From positions 2,914,001-2,978,000 of the forward strand of contig NZ_JACCFO010000001.1 in assembly GCF_013410565.1 (NCBI RefSeq): a stretch of DNA of 64,000 nt, read 5' to 3'. Position 1 is the first letter of the stretch, and every line of letters starts with the position of its first letter. The DNA comes from Streptomonospora nanhaiensis. GTDB lineage: Bacteria; Actinomycetota; Actinomycetes; Streptosporangiales; Streptosporangiaceae. The notes under the pieces are model-generated. The model saw nothing but the letters and a program-made list of their open reading frames with translations. It had not been told where the DNA came from and did no database searches. Below, one piece after another: positions 26,000 through 33,652 of this stretch. The position numbers and the translations under genes were made by a program.

Positions 26000-26440
26000 A
26001 TGGCCACATGGACATCGGCGCAGGCGCGGGCACGATTCGCGGAGAGCAGTGTCGCCAGACTCGCGACCGCCGACGCCGCGGGCAGGCCGCACCTCGTGCC
26101 GGTCACGTTCGCCGTCTACGGGGACACGATCGCCACCGGACTCGACCACAAGCCGAAGTCATCGCGCAACCTCAAGCGCCTGCGCAACATCATGGACAAC
26201 CCGCGCGTGTCCCTCCTCGCCGACGAGTACAGCGACGACTGGGACCGGCTGTGGTGGACCAGGGCAGACGGCGACGCACGCGTCGAACACGAGGGAGAGG
26301 CGTGGTCGACCGCACGCGGGCACTTGATCGGCAAGTACCGGCAGTACCAGGACAACCCGCCGGACGGCCCCGTGATTCTCGTGTCCGTGCGCCGCTGGTC
26401 GGGATGGTCGGTCCGAACCGCACCGGCCGCGCGGCCGTAG
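26000..26440 (+). CDS. PPOX-class F420-dependent oxidoreductase (TIGR03668-like)
   Basis: A 146-residue split-barrel flavin/deazaflavin protein of the pyridoxamine oxidase-like fold. The N-terminal ARFAESSVARLATADAAGRP and HLVPVTFAVYGDTI, then HKPKSSRNLKRLRNI and NPRVSLLADEYSDDWDRLWW, match the F420-binding PPOX subfamily common in actinobacteria. It likely reduces a small molecule with F420H2. The start is the ATG at 26000 with only a weak ribosome-binding site. The gene lies antisense to the tail of a GntR-like reading frame. Upstream, AGGCGAGCGCCT (25793-25804) and a near copy (25966-25976) form a spaced pair of unknown meaning. Confidence 0.82.
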   Translation: MATWTSAQARARFAESSVARLATADAAGRPHLVPVTFAVYGDTIATGLDHKPKSSRNLKRLRNIMDNPRVSLLADEYSDDWDRLWWTRADGDARVEHEGEAWSTARGHLIGKYRQYQDNPPDGPVILVSVRRWSGWSVRTAPAARP

Positions 26441-26702
26441 CCGCCGAGGCACGCGACTCTAACCTCCCCAGCGGGAACGCATGGCGATGCATGATTGACC
26501 TCCCGCTGTCGGCGGGGGTGCGGGAGACGACGTAGCCCTCGGCGACGAGCGCGGCCACCGCATCGGCCGCTGCCCGGAGCCCGATGTCGAACTCCGTGGC
26601 CAGCGCCTGCCGGGACGGGAGGCGGTCGCCGGGTGCGTACTCGCCCGTGATGATGCGCCGCCGCCGCTCGGCGGCGATGCTCTGGTAGGTCGGACGGCTC
26701 AC
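26190..26702 (-). CDS. Truncated GntR-family HTH protein (probable remnant)
   Basis: The first 70 residues are a clear GntR winged helix: YQSIAAERRRRIITGEYAPG, LPSRQALATEFDIGLRAAAD, AVAALVAEGYVVS. GTG at 26702 follows GGGAG by 6 bases. After about residue 85 the frame runs antisense to the PPOX gene and becomes an Arg-rich translation with no family resemblance, so the usual UTRA or FCD effector domain is missing. Either the true gene is a DNA-binding-only stub, or its 3' part was lost when the region rearranged. The call as a functional gene is weak; the HTH segment itself is certain. Confidence 0.45.
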   Translation of the reverse strand: MSRPTYQSIAAERRRRIITGEYAPGDRLPSRQALATEFDIGLRAAADAVAALVAEGYVVSRTPADSGRSIMHRHAFPLGRLESRASAATAARPVRFGPTIPTSGARTRESRGRPAGCPGTAGTCRSSARVRSTTPLPRVRRVRRRLPWSTTAGPSRRCTRRRGGTRAGCP

Positions 26703-26854
26703 GGGCGCTCCCATTCTTCGATGCGTTTTGAAAGGGTGCCGTGCAACGGGACACCGCAGCCTACCGCCGGTTTCGGCACAGCCACCGTCTGTTAGCTGCG
26801 TCCGTAGCCGCTGGCCACGGTGCGCGCTAGACTCGGCCCTCGGGATGCTTGTGG

Positions 26855-26905
26855 TAAAAAGCACAACGAAGGCCCCGTACTGCCGGTACGGGGCCTTCGT
26901 TGTGC
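26855..26905 (-). terminator. Rho-independent terminator of the XRE-DUF397 operon
   Basis: A perfect 20-bp stem (arms 26861-26880 and 26886-26905, loop TGCCG) begins immediately after the DUF397 stop codon. It is followed on the minus strand by a run of five T. This is the most canonical intrinsic terminator in the window. Confidence 0.92.
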
Positions 26906-26906
26906 G

Positions 26907-27104
26907 CTAAAGGCGGTCTGCCTTGATGTCCCTGAGGAAGGCGGCCCACTCGGTTGAGGGGAACTCAATGTGACCGAGGTGGCGGTTCTGCGTGTCGCGC
27001 ACCGCCGATGTGCCAGGAGTGTCGGCTACCTCGACGCAGTCCTGGTGCCGCGGGGAACTGTAGCTGCTCTTGCGGAATTTCAGGTGGGATGCTTCGTCGG
27101 GCAT
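26907..27104 (-). CDS. DUF397 domain protein (BldB-like small partner)
   Basis: A 65-residue protein matching DUF397: FRKSSYSSPRHQDCVEVAD near the N-terminus, VRDTQNRHLGHIEF in the middle, and WAAFLRDIKADRL at the end. DUF397 proteins are partners of XRE/DUF5753 regulators in actinomycetes, where such pairs (WhiJ/BldB-like, Scr1/Scr2) influence development or antibiotic production and can behave like antitoxin-toxin couples. It follows the XRE gene by 9 bases on the same strand and is followed directly by the strong terminator. Function here is inferred from family and pairing. Confidence 0.9.
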   Translation of the reverse strand: MPDEASHLKFRKSSYSSPRHQDCVEVADTPGTSAVRDTQNRHLGHIEFPSTEWAAFLRDIKADRL

Positions 27105-27113
27105 AGGTCCTCG

Positions 27114-28034
27114 CTACCTCAATGACTCCAGGCGGCGCTCCATCCACCGGATCGAGTCCGAAGGAGAGAGCGCCATGGCGTGTACATGGTCGTACACCAT
27201 CTCGTAGTGCGCGACGTCGGCAGCATCCTCTACGAACAGGGATGACGTTGAGTGCTCGACGTAGACGGTGGACGGATCGCGCTCGAAGTCCAGGACAACG
27301 AAAGCGCCGTCCATCCCCGCGTGCGGACCCACACTATGGGGCAACACCTGCACACGGAGGGTCGGTCTCTGAATCTCTATGAGGTGTTGGATCTGCTCCT
27401 CCGCGACCGCAGCGGGCATCTTGTCGAACGCGGCCTCGTCAACGACCGCCCACAGCCGGGGCGCGTCCGCGCGGTGCAGGATCCCCTGCCGCAGCATGCG
27501 GGCCTCGACAACCCGGTCCACGTCGCGGTCGGCGATAACGCTGCCGCCTTGGACCAGCGCGCGGGCGTATGCCTCGGTCTGAAGCAGTCCAGGGATGTAG
27601 AGAACCTGGTACGAGCGGATACGTGACGCCTCGGTCTCCAGATCGACGTAAGTGCCGGAGCCGAGCACATCTCGATAGCCGACCCACCAGCCGGTCTGGC
27701 TGGCCTCGCGTGCGAGGCGCCGGTACGCCTCCCGCTCGTCGGCATCGCTCACCTTGTACACGTCGAGCAGCGTCTGAATATCGATGTCGCGAATTCGCTG
27801 GATCTTGCTGTTCTCGATGCGCGTGATCTTCGCTTCGAACCAGGGGCGATCCGGGCTTGCCGCCTTCGCCTGAGCCGCGGCCTTCTTGGCCGTGAGCCCG
27901 GCTTCCTCGCGCAGGCGTAGGAGCTGGCGCGCGAGGCGGCGTCTGCGGAGTGTCGGACTGGCGGCCAACGGGTCGCTCCTCATACTGCGGGGTCGCTGGC
28001 CAGAGCCTACGCTCCGTGACGAATTTCCAGACAT
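27114..28034 (-). CDS. Scr1/WhiJ-type XRE regulator with DUF5753 domain
   Basis: A 306-residue regulator. The N-terminal XRE helix-turn-helix (about 27-95) reads RRRRLARQLLRLREEAGLTA, KITRIENSKIQRIRDIDIQT. The C-terminal DUF5753 domain (about 110-300) has SYQVLYIPGLLQTEAYARAL, RQGILHRADAPRLWAVVDE, QIQHLIEIQRPTLRVQVLP and DPSTVYVEHSTSSLFVED. This is the standard build of actinobacterial WhiJ/Scr1 proteins. I keep the ATG at 28034 because GAGAG lies upstream, but the ATG at 27983 would also leave both domains intact. It is divergent from a four-gene operon of unknown small proteins, across a perfect inverted repeat that it could bind. Confidence 0.92.
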   Translation of the reverse strand: MSGNSSRSVGSGQRPRSMRSDPLAASPTLRRRRLARQLLRLREEAGLTAKKAAAQAKAASPDRPWFEAKITRIENSKIQRIRDIDIQTLLDVYKVSDADEREAYRRLAREASQTGWWVGYRDVLGSGTYVDLETEASRIRSYQVLYIPGLLQTEAYARALVQGGSVIADRDVDRVVEARMLRQGILHRADAPRLWAVVDEAAFDKMPAAVAEEQIQHLIEIQRPTLRVQVLPHSVGPHAGMDGAFVVLDFERDPSTVYVEHSTSSLFVEDAADVAHYEMVYDHVHAMALSPSDSIRWMERRLESLR

Positions 28035-28092
28035 TTAGCGCATCTCTCAGTAGAGAACATCGATGACTTCGCGAATTGTCGCATGCTCTTGA

Positions 28093-28109
28093 AAACGCAT
28101 CGTGCGTTT
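28093..28109. promoter_or_regulatory. Perfect 17-base inverted repeat between XRE gene and small-protein operon
   Basis: AAACGCA-TCG-TGCGTTT, with 7-base arms and a 3-base centre, lies 59 bases from the XRE start and 80 bases from the first small gene. Size and symmetry suit an XRE dimer operator that would control both divergent units. Confidence 0.5.
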
Positions 28110-28188
28110 CTGAGTGCTGTCCGCGACGATGGGGATACCACAACATCCCGCCGGACTTCCCAACCCGGCCCGCCCCCAAGGGGGACCC

Positions 28189-28566
28189 ATGTTCCAAGCG
28201 TTCATATCCGGTCAGCCGCGCCCACGGCCGTGCAGCCGAGGTCGTCACGTCGCCCCCGCCGTCTGGCGCCGGCCGCGTCGGGCCGCTCGGGTTCGGCCTT
28301 ACGTGCCCGCGTCCGCCGCGCCGGACCCCGTTCCGGTCGCCCCGGCTGGGGTCTCTGCTCCCGTTGAGTGGCACCCTGCGTGCCCGGACTGCGGCGCCCC
28401 CGTCCCCGCGCCCGGTGCGGGTTGTCCGGTCTGCCCGGCGTCCGTGGTTCGGGAGCCCGACGCGCGGCTTGCCGCGCTTTTCCGTCCGTCGGCCGCTCAG
28501 CGGTCCGGACTCACCGCGTGGGCGCGGCCCGCGCGGGAGATGGCCGGGGCGGGGGTGGGCCGGTGA
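28189..28566 (+). CDS. Unknown small protein with zinc-ribbon-like CxxC pair
   Basis: A 125-residue protein I do not recognise. The first half is basic and Pro/Ala/Arg-rich. At about residues 68-84 lies CPDCGAPVPAPGAGCPVC, a C-x2-C ... C-x2-C arrangement typical of a small zinc ribbon. The last 40 residues look helical. GGGGGA lies 4-5 bases before the ATG. It is the first of four genes coupled by stop/start overlaps, divergent from the XRE/DUF397 pair. The zinc finger suggests a nucleic-acid or protein contact, but no more can be said. Confidence 0.6.
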   Translation: MFQAFISGQPRPRPCSRGRHVAPAVWRRPRRAARVRPYVPASAAPDPVPVAPAGVSAPVEWHPACPDCGAPVPAPGAGCPVCPASVVREPDARLAALFRPSAAQRSGLTAWARPAREMAGAGVGR

Positions 28567-28841
28567 ACACCGACCTCGCCCCCGAGGTTCGGGCGCTGCT
28601 GGAGGCCATCCGCGACAGCGCCGACGCGCCCGCCGTCGCCCCCGCCCATCCCGGCAGGCTCGACCAGCTCGGCAGGCTGCACACCGAGCAGGCCGCCTAC
28701 ATCAGCACGGCGGTCACCACGGCGCTGTGCGCGGGCGTCCCCGGTGCACGCGTGGCCACCGCCGTGCTGCGGGACCGCATCGCCGCGCTGGAGGCGGCCC
28801 GCGGCGACGGCACCGGCTCGGCAGAAGGCGGAGGCCGATGA
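28563..28841 (+). CDS. Unknown small helical protein
   Basis: A 92-residue protein with no recognised domain. It looks mostly helical: an acidic N-terminal helix (PEVRALLEAIRDSAD), a central helix (RLDQLGRLHTEQAAYISTAV) and a third (RVATAVLRDRIAALEAAR), ending in a Gly-rich tail. Its GTG overlaps the previous stop as GTGA, so translation is coupled. Second gene of the four-gene operon. A structural or binding role in a complex with its neighbours is an inference from fixed stoichiometric coupling. Confidence 0.58.
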   Translation: MNTDLAPEVRALLEAIRDSADAPAVAPAHPGRLDQLGRLHTEQAAYISTAVTTALCAGVPGARVATAVLRDRIAALEAARGDGTGSAEGGGR

Positions 28842-29197
28842 CCGGCGACCGCACCCCCGACAGCCCCCGTCCCGGCGGGCACCCGGCCTCAGCCGACGAC
28901 ACCGGTCCCGGCGCCCACCCCGCTCCCCTCGGCGCGCGCCGGTCCTACGCGCTGCCGCTGCTCGGCCCCGCCGCCTACGCGGCGGTGGCCGAGCTGACCA
29001 TGCAGCACACCACCGACGGGTGGATGATCAGCTACGACGGCGACGACTCGGTCCGCGTCCGCTACCAGGCGGTGCACCTCGCGCGGTCGATCATCCTCTC
29101 CGCGCCCAGCGTGGGGCTCCTCGCCCGGCTGATCGCCACCGCCGAGGACGCCGCCGCCGAAGGCCTCCCCGGCATCGGGCGGGAGCCCGACCGGTGA
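28838..29197 (+). CDS. Unknown small protein
   Basis: A 119-residue protein with a disordered Pro/Gly-rich N-terminus (about 1-35), then a compact region: YALPLLGPAAYAAVAELTMQ, DGWMISYDGDDSVRVRYQAV, ARSIILSAPSVGLLARLIAT. It has no signal peptide, membrane segment or cysteine pair. ATG overlaps the previous stop as ATGA. Third gene of the operon. The alternation of helices and a short beta hairpin gives an alpha/beta fold by eye, but I do not recognise it. Confidence 0.58.
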   Translation: MTGDRTPDSPRPGGHPASADDTGPGAHPAPLGARRSYALPLLGPAAYAAVAELTMQHTTDGWMISYDGDDSVRVRYQAVHLARSIILSAPSVGLLARLIATAEDAAAEGLPGIGREPDR

Positions 29198-29481
29198 CCG
29201 CCGAACCCACCGCCGACCCGGCGGCCGTCGTCGCCCGCCTCCAGCAGCGGTACGGAGGCCGCCTCGACTTCGCCTTCGGCGCCTACTCCGGCCGGTACTA
29301 CGCCGTCGGAATCTTCGGGATCGCCACCGTGCCCGACCCCGGCGCGCTCGCCGCCCTGGCGGAGGAGTACGCCGCCGCGATCGAGCGGTGGCACGCGGCG
29401 CCGCCGCCCCGGGCCGTGCCCGTGGCGCCGCGCGCCGGTCCGTTCACCGTCCCGGTCCGCGGCCCGGCGGCCGTTCCGTGA
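29194..29481 (+). CDS. Unknown small protein
   Basis: A 95-residue protein, last of the coupled operon, with GTGA overlap to the third gene. The core is AVVARLQQRYGGRLDFAFGA, then GRYYAVGIFGIATVPDPGAL and a helix AALAEEYAAAIERWHAAP, followed by a Pro/Val-rich tail. The pattern helix-strand-strand-helix resembles the third protein's layout, so the two might be distant relatives; this needs a profile comparison. The gene ends just before the hairpin that overlaps the convergent EEP gene's end. Confidence 0.58.
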   Translation: MTAEPTADPAAVVARLQQRYGGRLDFAFGAYSGRYYAVGIFGIATVPDPGALAALAEEYAAAIERWHAAPPPRAVPVAPRAGPFTVPVRGPAAVP

Positions 29482-29511
29482 CGCCCAGCCCGGGCAGCCT
29501 GCCCCGCCGCC

Positions 29512-30414
29512 TCACCGGGAGGCGGCGGGCAGGGTGAGCGTGGTGACCACGGCGCGGTGGTCGCTGCCCGGGATGGTGTGGACGTCGGTGTCCTCGACGG
29601 CGGCGCGGCGGTCGACCAGGACGTGGTCGAGGACCGTGCCCGGCAGGGAGCCGTCGGAGGGCCAGGTGGGGTCCCAGCCGTCACCGGTCGCCGCCGCGGC
29701 GTCGGTGTAACCGGTCTCCAGCAGCGCCCGGAACTCCGCATGGTCGTGGGTGGCGTTGAAGTCGCCCGCCAGGATGCGCAGGACCCCGTCGGGGGCGGCG
29801 TCGGGCAGCTCCCGCAGCGACGCCCGCCACTCCTCCATCGCGCTGGAGGCGACCGGCGGCATGGGGTGCGCCGCGACGACCTCGACCGGCGGCGCGCCCG
29901 CCACGTCGACCTCGGCGCGCGGCATGGCGAAGTGCTCCGTGGGCGGTCGGCCCCGATCAGTGAGCGGGTAGGCCGAGTACACCGCGCCGCCGACCGGCCC
30001 GCTGGCGGTGTAGGCGACCTCGTGGGGCAGCGCCGCGCGCAGGCCCCCCCGGCTGAGCGCGTCGGCCGACTGCGGTGTCAGCTCCTGGAGGCTGAGCACG
30101 TCGACCCCGTATTCCCTCACCAGCCGCACCAGGGCATCGGGGTCGGCCAGCCCGTAGTACATGTTCACCGTCATGGCGGTGAGGCGCGGCCCGGTCGGCG
30201 CGGTTTGGGGCTGCGGACCGGGCAGGCCGCGCGGCAGGACGCAGCAGGCCAGCGCGGCGGCGACCGCCCCGGCCGCCAGGGCGGCCGGCCAGCGCCGGGC
30301 CAGCAGCGCCAGCGCGAGCGGCACGCACGCGGTGGCGGCGGCGTAGGGCGTGAAGGCCATCAGCGCGACGGGCAGGAACCCCGCCTCCAGGCCGAGGCGC
30401 GCACCACCGCCCAC
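29512..30414 (-). CDS. Endonuclease/exonuclease/phosphatase family membrane protein
   Basis: A protein of about 300 residues. An N-terminal membrane part has two or three hydrophobic segments, the clearest being ACVPLALALLARRW and LAAGAVAAALACCVLP. An EEP catalytic domain follows, expected to hydrolyse phosphodiesters outside the cell: MTVNMYYGLADP, LSLQELTPQ with the metal-binding glutamate, LAGDFNATHDH and the C-terminal GSDHRAVVTTL. The N-terminus is uncertain. Reading-frame content upstream of 30414 switches frame: a GTG at 30568 opens a better-looking first membrane segment (RWTAVVAVGCLAPW) in another frame. A frameshift or sequencing slip around 30395-30445 is likely. The GTG at 30414 and ATG at 30360 are fallback starts. 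Confidence 0.75.
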   Translation of the reverse strand: MGGGARLGLEAGFLPVALMAFTPYAAATACVPLALALLARRWPAALAAGAVAAALACCVLPRGLPGPQPQTAPTGPRLTAMTVNMYYGLADPDALVRLVREYGVDVLSLQELTPQSADALSRGGLRAALPHEVAYTASGPVGGAVYSAYPLTDRGRPPTEHFAMPRAEVDVAGAPPVEVVAAHPMPPVASSAMEEWRASLRELPDAAPDGVLRILAGDFNATHDHAEFRALLETGYTDAAAATGDGWDPTWPSDGSLPGTVLDHVLVDRRAAVEDTDVHTIPGSDHRAVVTTLTLPAASR

Positions 30415-30741
30415 GCCCCCAGGGGGCCAGGCATCCGACCGCGACGACGGCGGTCCAGCGGGGGCGCGGCCGGCGCCGCCGCTCGGGCGCCACCGCCCCC
30501 GCCCGCGGGGGCGCGGGGCCGCGCGGGGCGGCCCGGCCGGGGGAACCGGTGTCGACAGCTCGGTCCACGGCCGCCCCCGTCCTTGTCCCTCGCGTCGGCT
30601 TCGTCGCCTACTGTTCTGGTGTACCACCCCGGTGACCGGCGAATCCAGACTTAGGACATACGGCCCAATCCGGTCACGATCCGATCCCGGCGGTCCCGGC
30701 GCGGCCGCCGCAGCGACGGCGATGACGAGGAGGCGCGGCAC

Positions 30742-31293
30742 ATGGCCGAGGACACGGGAGACACCGAAGACACCGGAGGCACCGAAGGCCTCGCGGTGGC
30801 CGAGGGGATCGCGTTCCCCGACACCGGCGACGGCCGCACCTGGGTGGTGGGCGCCGTGGTCACCGACGGCCGGGGCCGGGTCTTCGTGCAGCGCCGCTCG
30901 CCCGACCGGCGGCTGTTCCCCGGCTGCTGGGACCTCGTCGGCGGCCACGTCGAACCCGGCGAGACCATGGCCGAGGCCATGTGCCGCGAGATCGCCGAGG
31001 AGACGGGCTGGACACTGGCGGGGGTGCTGGCCGAACTCCACCGGCTGGTCTGGACCCCCGACGACGGCGTGCCCCGGCACGAGGTCGACTACCTGGTGTC
31101 CGTGGACGGCGACCTGGCCGCCCCCCGCCTGGAACCCGGCAAGCACACCGAGGCGGCCTGGATCACCGAGGACGACCTGGACCTGCTGCACGACGCCCGC
31201 GACCCCGGCGACACGTTCGTCGCCGACGTGGCCGCCCTGGGGCTGGCCAAGGCGCACGCCCTCCTGGCCGCGCCCCCGCCCGGCCTCAACTGA
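30742..31293 (+). CDS. Nudix hydrolase
   Basis: A 183-residue hydrolase of nucleoside-diphosphate-linked compounds. The Nudix box is complete at residues 67-89, GGHVEPGETMAEAMCREIAE followed by ETGW, matching GX5EX7REUXEEXGU. The N-terminus is an acidic Thr/Asp/Gly repeat (DTGDTEDTGGTEG), probably disordered. GAGGAGG lies 7 bases before the ATG. It is divergent from the EEP-domain gene and convergent with the NAD(P)HX repair gene. The substrate cannot be told: the fold branch (HEVDYLV, EAAWITEDDLDLL) resembles broad NUDIX proteins acting on ADP-ribose or oxidised nucleotides. Confidence 0.9.
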   Translation: MAEDTGDTEDTGGTEGLAVAEGIAFPDTGDGRTWVVGAVVTDGRGRVFVQRRSPDRRLFPGCWDLVGGHVEPGETMAEAMCREIAEETGWTLAGVLAELHRLVWTPDDGVPRHEVDYLVSVDGDLAAPRLEPGKHTEAAWITEDDLDLLHDARDPGDTFVADVAALGLAKAHALLAAPPPGLN

Positions 31294-31398
31294 CCGCCCG
31301 CCGAGAGGCCGAACCCGCCCGGCCCGCCCGGGCCTGACCCCCGCCGGGAGCCGACCCGCGCCCGCCCGCGCGGCGCGCGGCGACCCGGGCGCCGGGCG

Positions 31399-32892
31399 TC
31401 AGCGCGGGGACAGCGCGGCCACCGCCCGGGGCACGGCGTCGAAGAGGTCGGAGGCCGAGATCGCCGCGCCGTCGTGGGCCACGCGGGCCGCCAGGCCGTG
31501 GAGGTAGGCCCCGCACACCGCGGCCTCGCGCGGGGTGAGCCCGCCCGCGAGCAGGGCGCCGATCATGCCGGCGAGCACGTCGCCGCTGCCGGCCGTGGCC
31601 AGCAGGGGGCTGCCCGTGGGGTTGGCGACCGCGGGGTGTCCGGGTTCGGCGATGACGGTGGTGGAGCCCTTCAGCAGCACCGTGCAGCCGTACTCGTCGG
31701 CCGCGCGGGCGGCGTGGTCGAGGCGGTGCGCCTCGATGTCCTCGCGCTCGGTGCCGGGCAGCAGCCGCGCCAACTCGCCGGCGTGCGGGGTGATCAGCGT
31801 GGGCGCCGAGCGATCGCGCAGCAGGCGGGGGTCCTTGCCGATGAGAGTGATGGCGTCGGCGTCGGCCAGGACGGGGCGCGGGCTGTCCAGCACGGTCTCC
31901 AGTTCGGCGGCGGCCACGGGGTGCAGGCCGCGCCCCGAGCCCACCACCCACGCGGCCACGCGGCGCGGCAGCGACCCCACGGGGTCCATGGGGTCAAGGA
32001 CGGAGGCCACGACCTCGGGCCAGTGGTGCAGCACCTCAGCGACGGCGCCCTGGGACCCGGCGTAGCGGACCATGCCCACGCCCATGCGCAGCGCCCCGCC
32101 CACCGCGAGCACGGCCGCCCCCCGGTAGCGGTCGGAGCCCACGGCCATGGCCAGCACACCGCGCCGGTACTTGTCGGACTCGGCGGTGGGGCGCGGCAGC
32201 AGCGCCGCGATGTCGGCGTGCTGCGGGCACTCCAGGCGCGGCCCGGGCAGCTCGGGGCCCAGCCCGATGTCGACGTACTCGACCACGCCCGCGTGGGCGG
32301 CGCCGGGGTCGACGAACAGGCCGGGCTTGTGGGTGCCGAAGGTGACGGTGACGTCGGCGCGCACGGCGGGCCCGGTGACCGCGCCGGTGTCGGGGTCGAT
32401 GCCGCTGGGGAGGTCGACGGCGACCACGGGGGCCTCGGCCGCGCCCGCCAGGGCCGCCAGCCCGGCGTGAGGGGCGCGCAGCCCGCCGCGGCCGCCGATG
32501 CCGACGAGGCCGTCAACGATCAGGTCGGCGCCGGCGATGTCGGCGGCGGCCGGGGAGTCGGCGATGCCCTGGGCCCCGGGCGCGGGCACGGTGCGCCCGC
32601 CGGCGCCCCGCAGCGCCGCGAGCCCGCCCTCGTGCACCCGCGAACCGGCCGGCACGGCCCGCACCGCCGCGCCGCGCCGCGCGAGCAGCGCCCCCGCGTA
32701 GAGGGCGTCGCCGCCGTTGTCGCCGCCGCCCACCAAAAGCACCACCCGCGCGCCGTAGGTGCGCGGCAGCATCCGCGCGCAGACGGCGGCCAGCCCCGCC
32801 GCCGCCCGCCGCATCAGCGTGCCGTCGGGGAGCCGGGCCATGAGCCCGCCTTCGGCCTTGCGCACGGTGTCGACCGTGTGTGCGTAGCGCAC
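31399..32892 (-). CDS. nnr: Bifunctional NAD(P)H-hydrate epimerase / ADP-dependent dehydratase
   Basis: A 497-residue repair enzyme that epimerises and dehydrates hydrated NADH/NADPH. The N-terminal YjeF domain (about 1-215) has LLVGGGDNGGDALYAGALLA and VAVDLPSGIDPDTG. The C-terminal ribokinase-like domain (about 225-497) has RGVLAMAVGSDRYRGAAVLA, LITPHAGELARLLP and ANPTGSPLLATAGSGDVLAG with the catalytic aspartate. GAGGAGG precedes the GTG by 6 bases. In streptomycetes this gene usually sits between acpS and alr near glmS; here those two are missing and Uma2 and DUF4913 genes occupy the neighbourhood. Confidence 0.94.
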   Translation of the reverse strand: MRYAHTVDTVRKAEGGLMARLPDGTLMRRAAAGLAAVCARMLPRTYGARVVLLVGGGDNGGDALYAGALLARRGAAVRAVPAGSRVHEGGLAALRGAGGRTVPAPGAQGIADSPAAADIAGADLIVDGLVGIGGRGGLRAPHAGLAALAGAAEAPVVAVDLPSGIDPDTGAVTGPAVRADVTVTFGTHKPGLFVDPGAAHAGVVEYVDIGLGPELPGPRLECPQHADIAALLPRPTAESDKYRRGVLAMAVGSDRYRGAAVLAVGGALRMGVGMVRYAGSQGAVAEVLHHWPEVVASVLDPMDPVGSLPRRVAAWVVGSGRGLHPVAAAELETVLDSPRPVLADADAITLIGKDPRLLRDRSAPTLITPHAGELARLLPGTEREDIEAHRLDHAARAADEYGCTVLLKGSTTVIAEPGHPAVANPTGSPLLATAGSGDVLAGMIGALLAGGLTPREAAVCGAYLHGLAARVAHDGAAISASDLFDAVPRAVAALSPR

Positions 32893-33016
32893 GGGGGCCT
32901 CCTCGCTGATCGCCGCTCGTTCGCGCCTGCTCAGCCGAGCATGCCCCACCCGGCCGGGCTCCCGCGAGCGCACCCCGCCGGGTGTGGAAAACCGGGCGGA
33001 CCGCCGCGCCGGAGGC

Positions 33017-33652
33017 TCACATCCGCTTGATGTCGCCCAGATCGATGTCGATGTCGAAGGGCACGCTGAGCTTCAGGTGGTCGCGGTGGATCCCGGTGGC
33101 GACATAGGCGCCGGTGGCGGGGTCGAGTTCGTAGACGTAGACCACCGGCCGGTGGTCGTCGTTCTCGATCCGCCAGAAGTGCCGGATCCCGGCCTTGGCG
33201 TACAGCTGCGGCTTGCGTTCGCGGTCGCGCTCCTGGGAGTCGGGCGACACGACCTCCACGGCCAGGATCACGTGTTCGGCCGCGTAGGACTTGAGGTCGA
33301 CCCCGTCCTCGGCAGCGGCGTCGACGACCATGATGTCGGGTTCGGGCCGCTGGCGGGGCCCGAGGACCACGCTCATCTCGCGGCGCACGCGCATGGACTC
33401 GGGCGCCTGCTGCGGCAGCTGAAACCTCAGCAGGTCGATGACCAGCATGTGAAAGAGGGCCTGCGGGCTCACAAAGACCAGGCTCCCGTCGATGAGCTCG
33501 GTGTGCGGGGGGAGATCCGGGATCCGGTCGAGGTCGTCGGCGGTGAAGCCCTCGGGGGGAGGCAACGGCCACGTCCGGTTCAAGGCAGGCTCCCCCGGCT
33601 CCGCCGGCGACGCGGGCTGGGCCTGGGGTTCGGTCGCGGAGAGCACGCCCAT
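33017..33652 (-). CDS. Uma2 family endonuclease-like protein
   Basis: A 211-residue PD-(D/E)XK-type protein of the Uma2 (DUF820) family, extremely common in actinomycetes and cyanobacteria and of unclear role. The core shows ELIDGSLVFVSPQALFHMLV, RPEPDIMVVDAAAED, ILAVEVVSPDSQERDRERK with the catalytic Glu and downstream Lys, and LYAKAGIRHFWRIE. The ATG at 33652 with GAAGG upstream fits the family length best; an ATG at 33700 would add 16 residues. It is a single gene between nnr and the divergent DUF4913 gene. Confidence 0.88.
   Translation of the reverse strand: MGVLSATEPQAQPASPAEPGEPALNRTWPLPPPEGFTADDLDRIPDLPPHTELIDGSLVFVSPQALFHMLVIDLLRFQLPQQAPESMRVRREMSVVLGPRQRPEPDIMVVDAAAEDGVDLKSYAAEHVILAVEVVSPDSQERDRERKPQLYAKAGIRHFWRIENDDHRPVVYVYELDPATGAYVATGIHRDHLKLSVPFDIDIDLGDIKRM

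Noticed and set aside
23568-26327. 919-codon plus-strand frame opposite the PrsW homologue
   Set aside because: Arg/His/Gly-rich nonsense in the third-codon-GC frame; the minus-strand frame has the real motifs.
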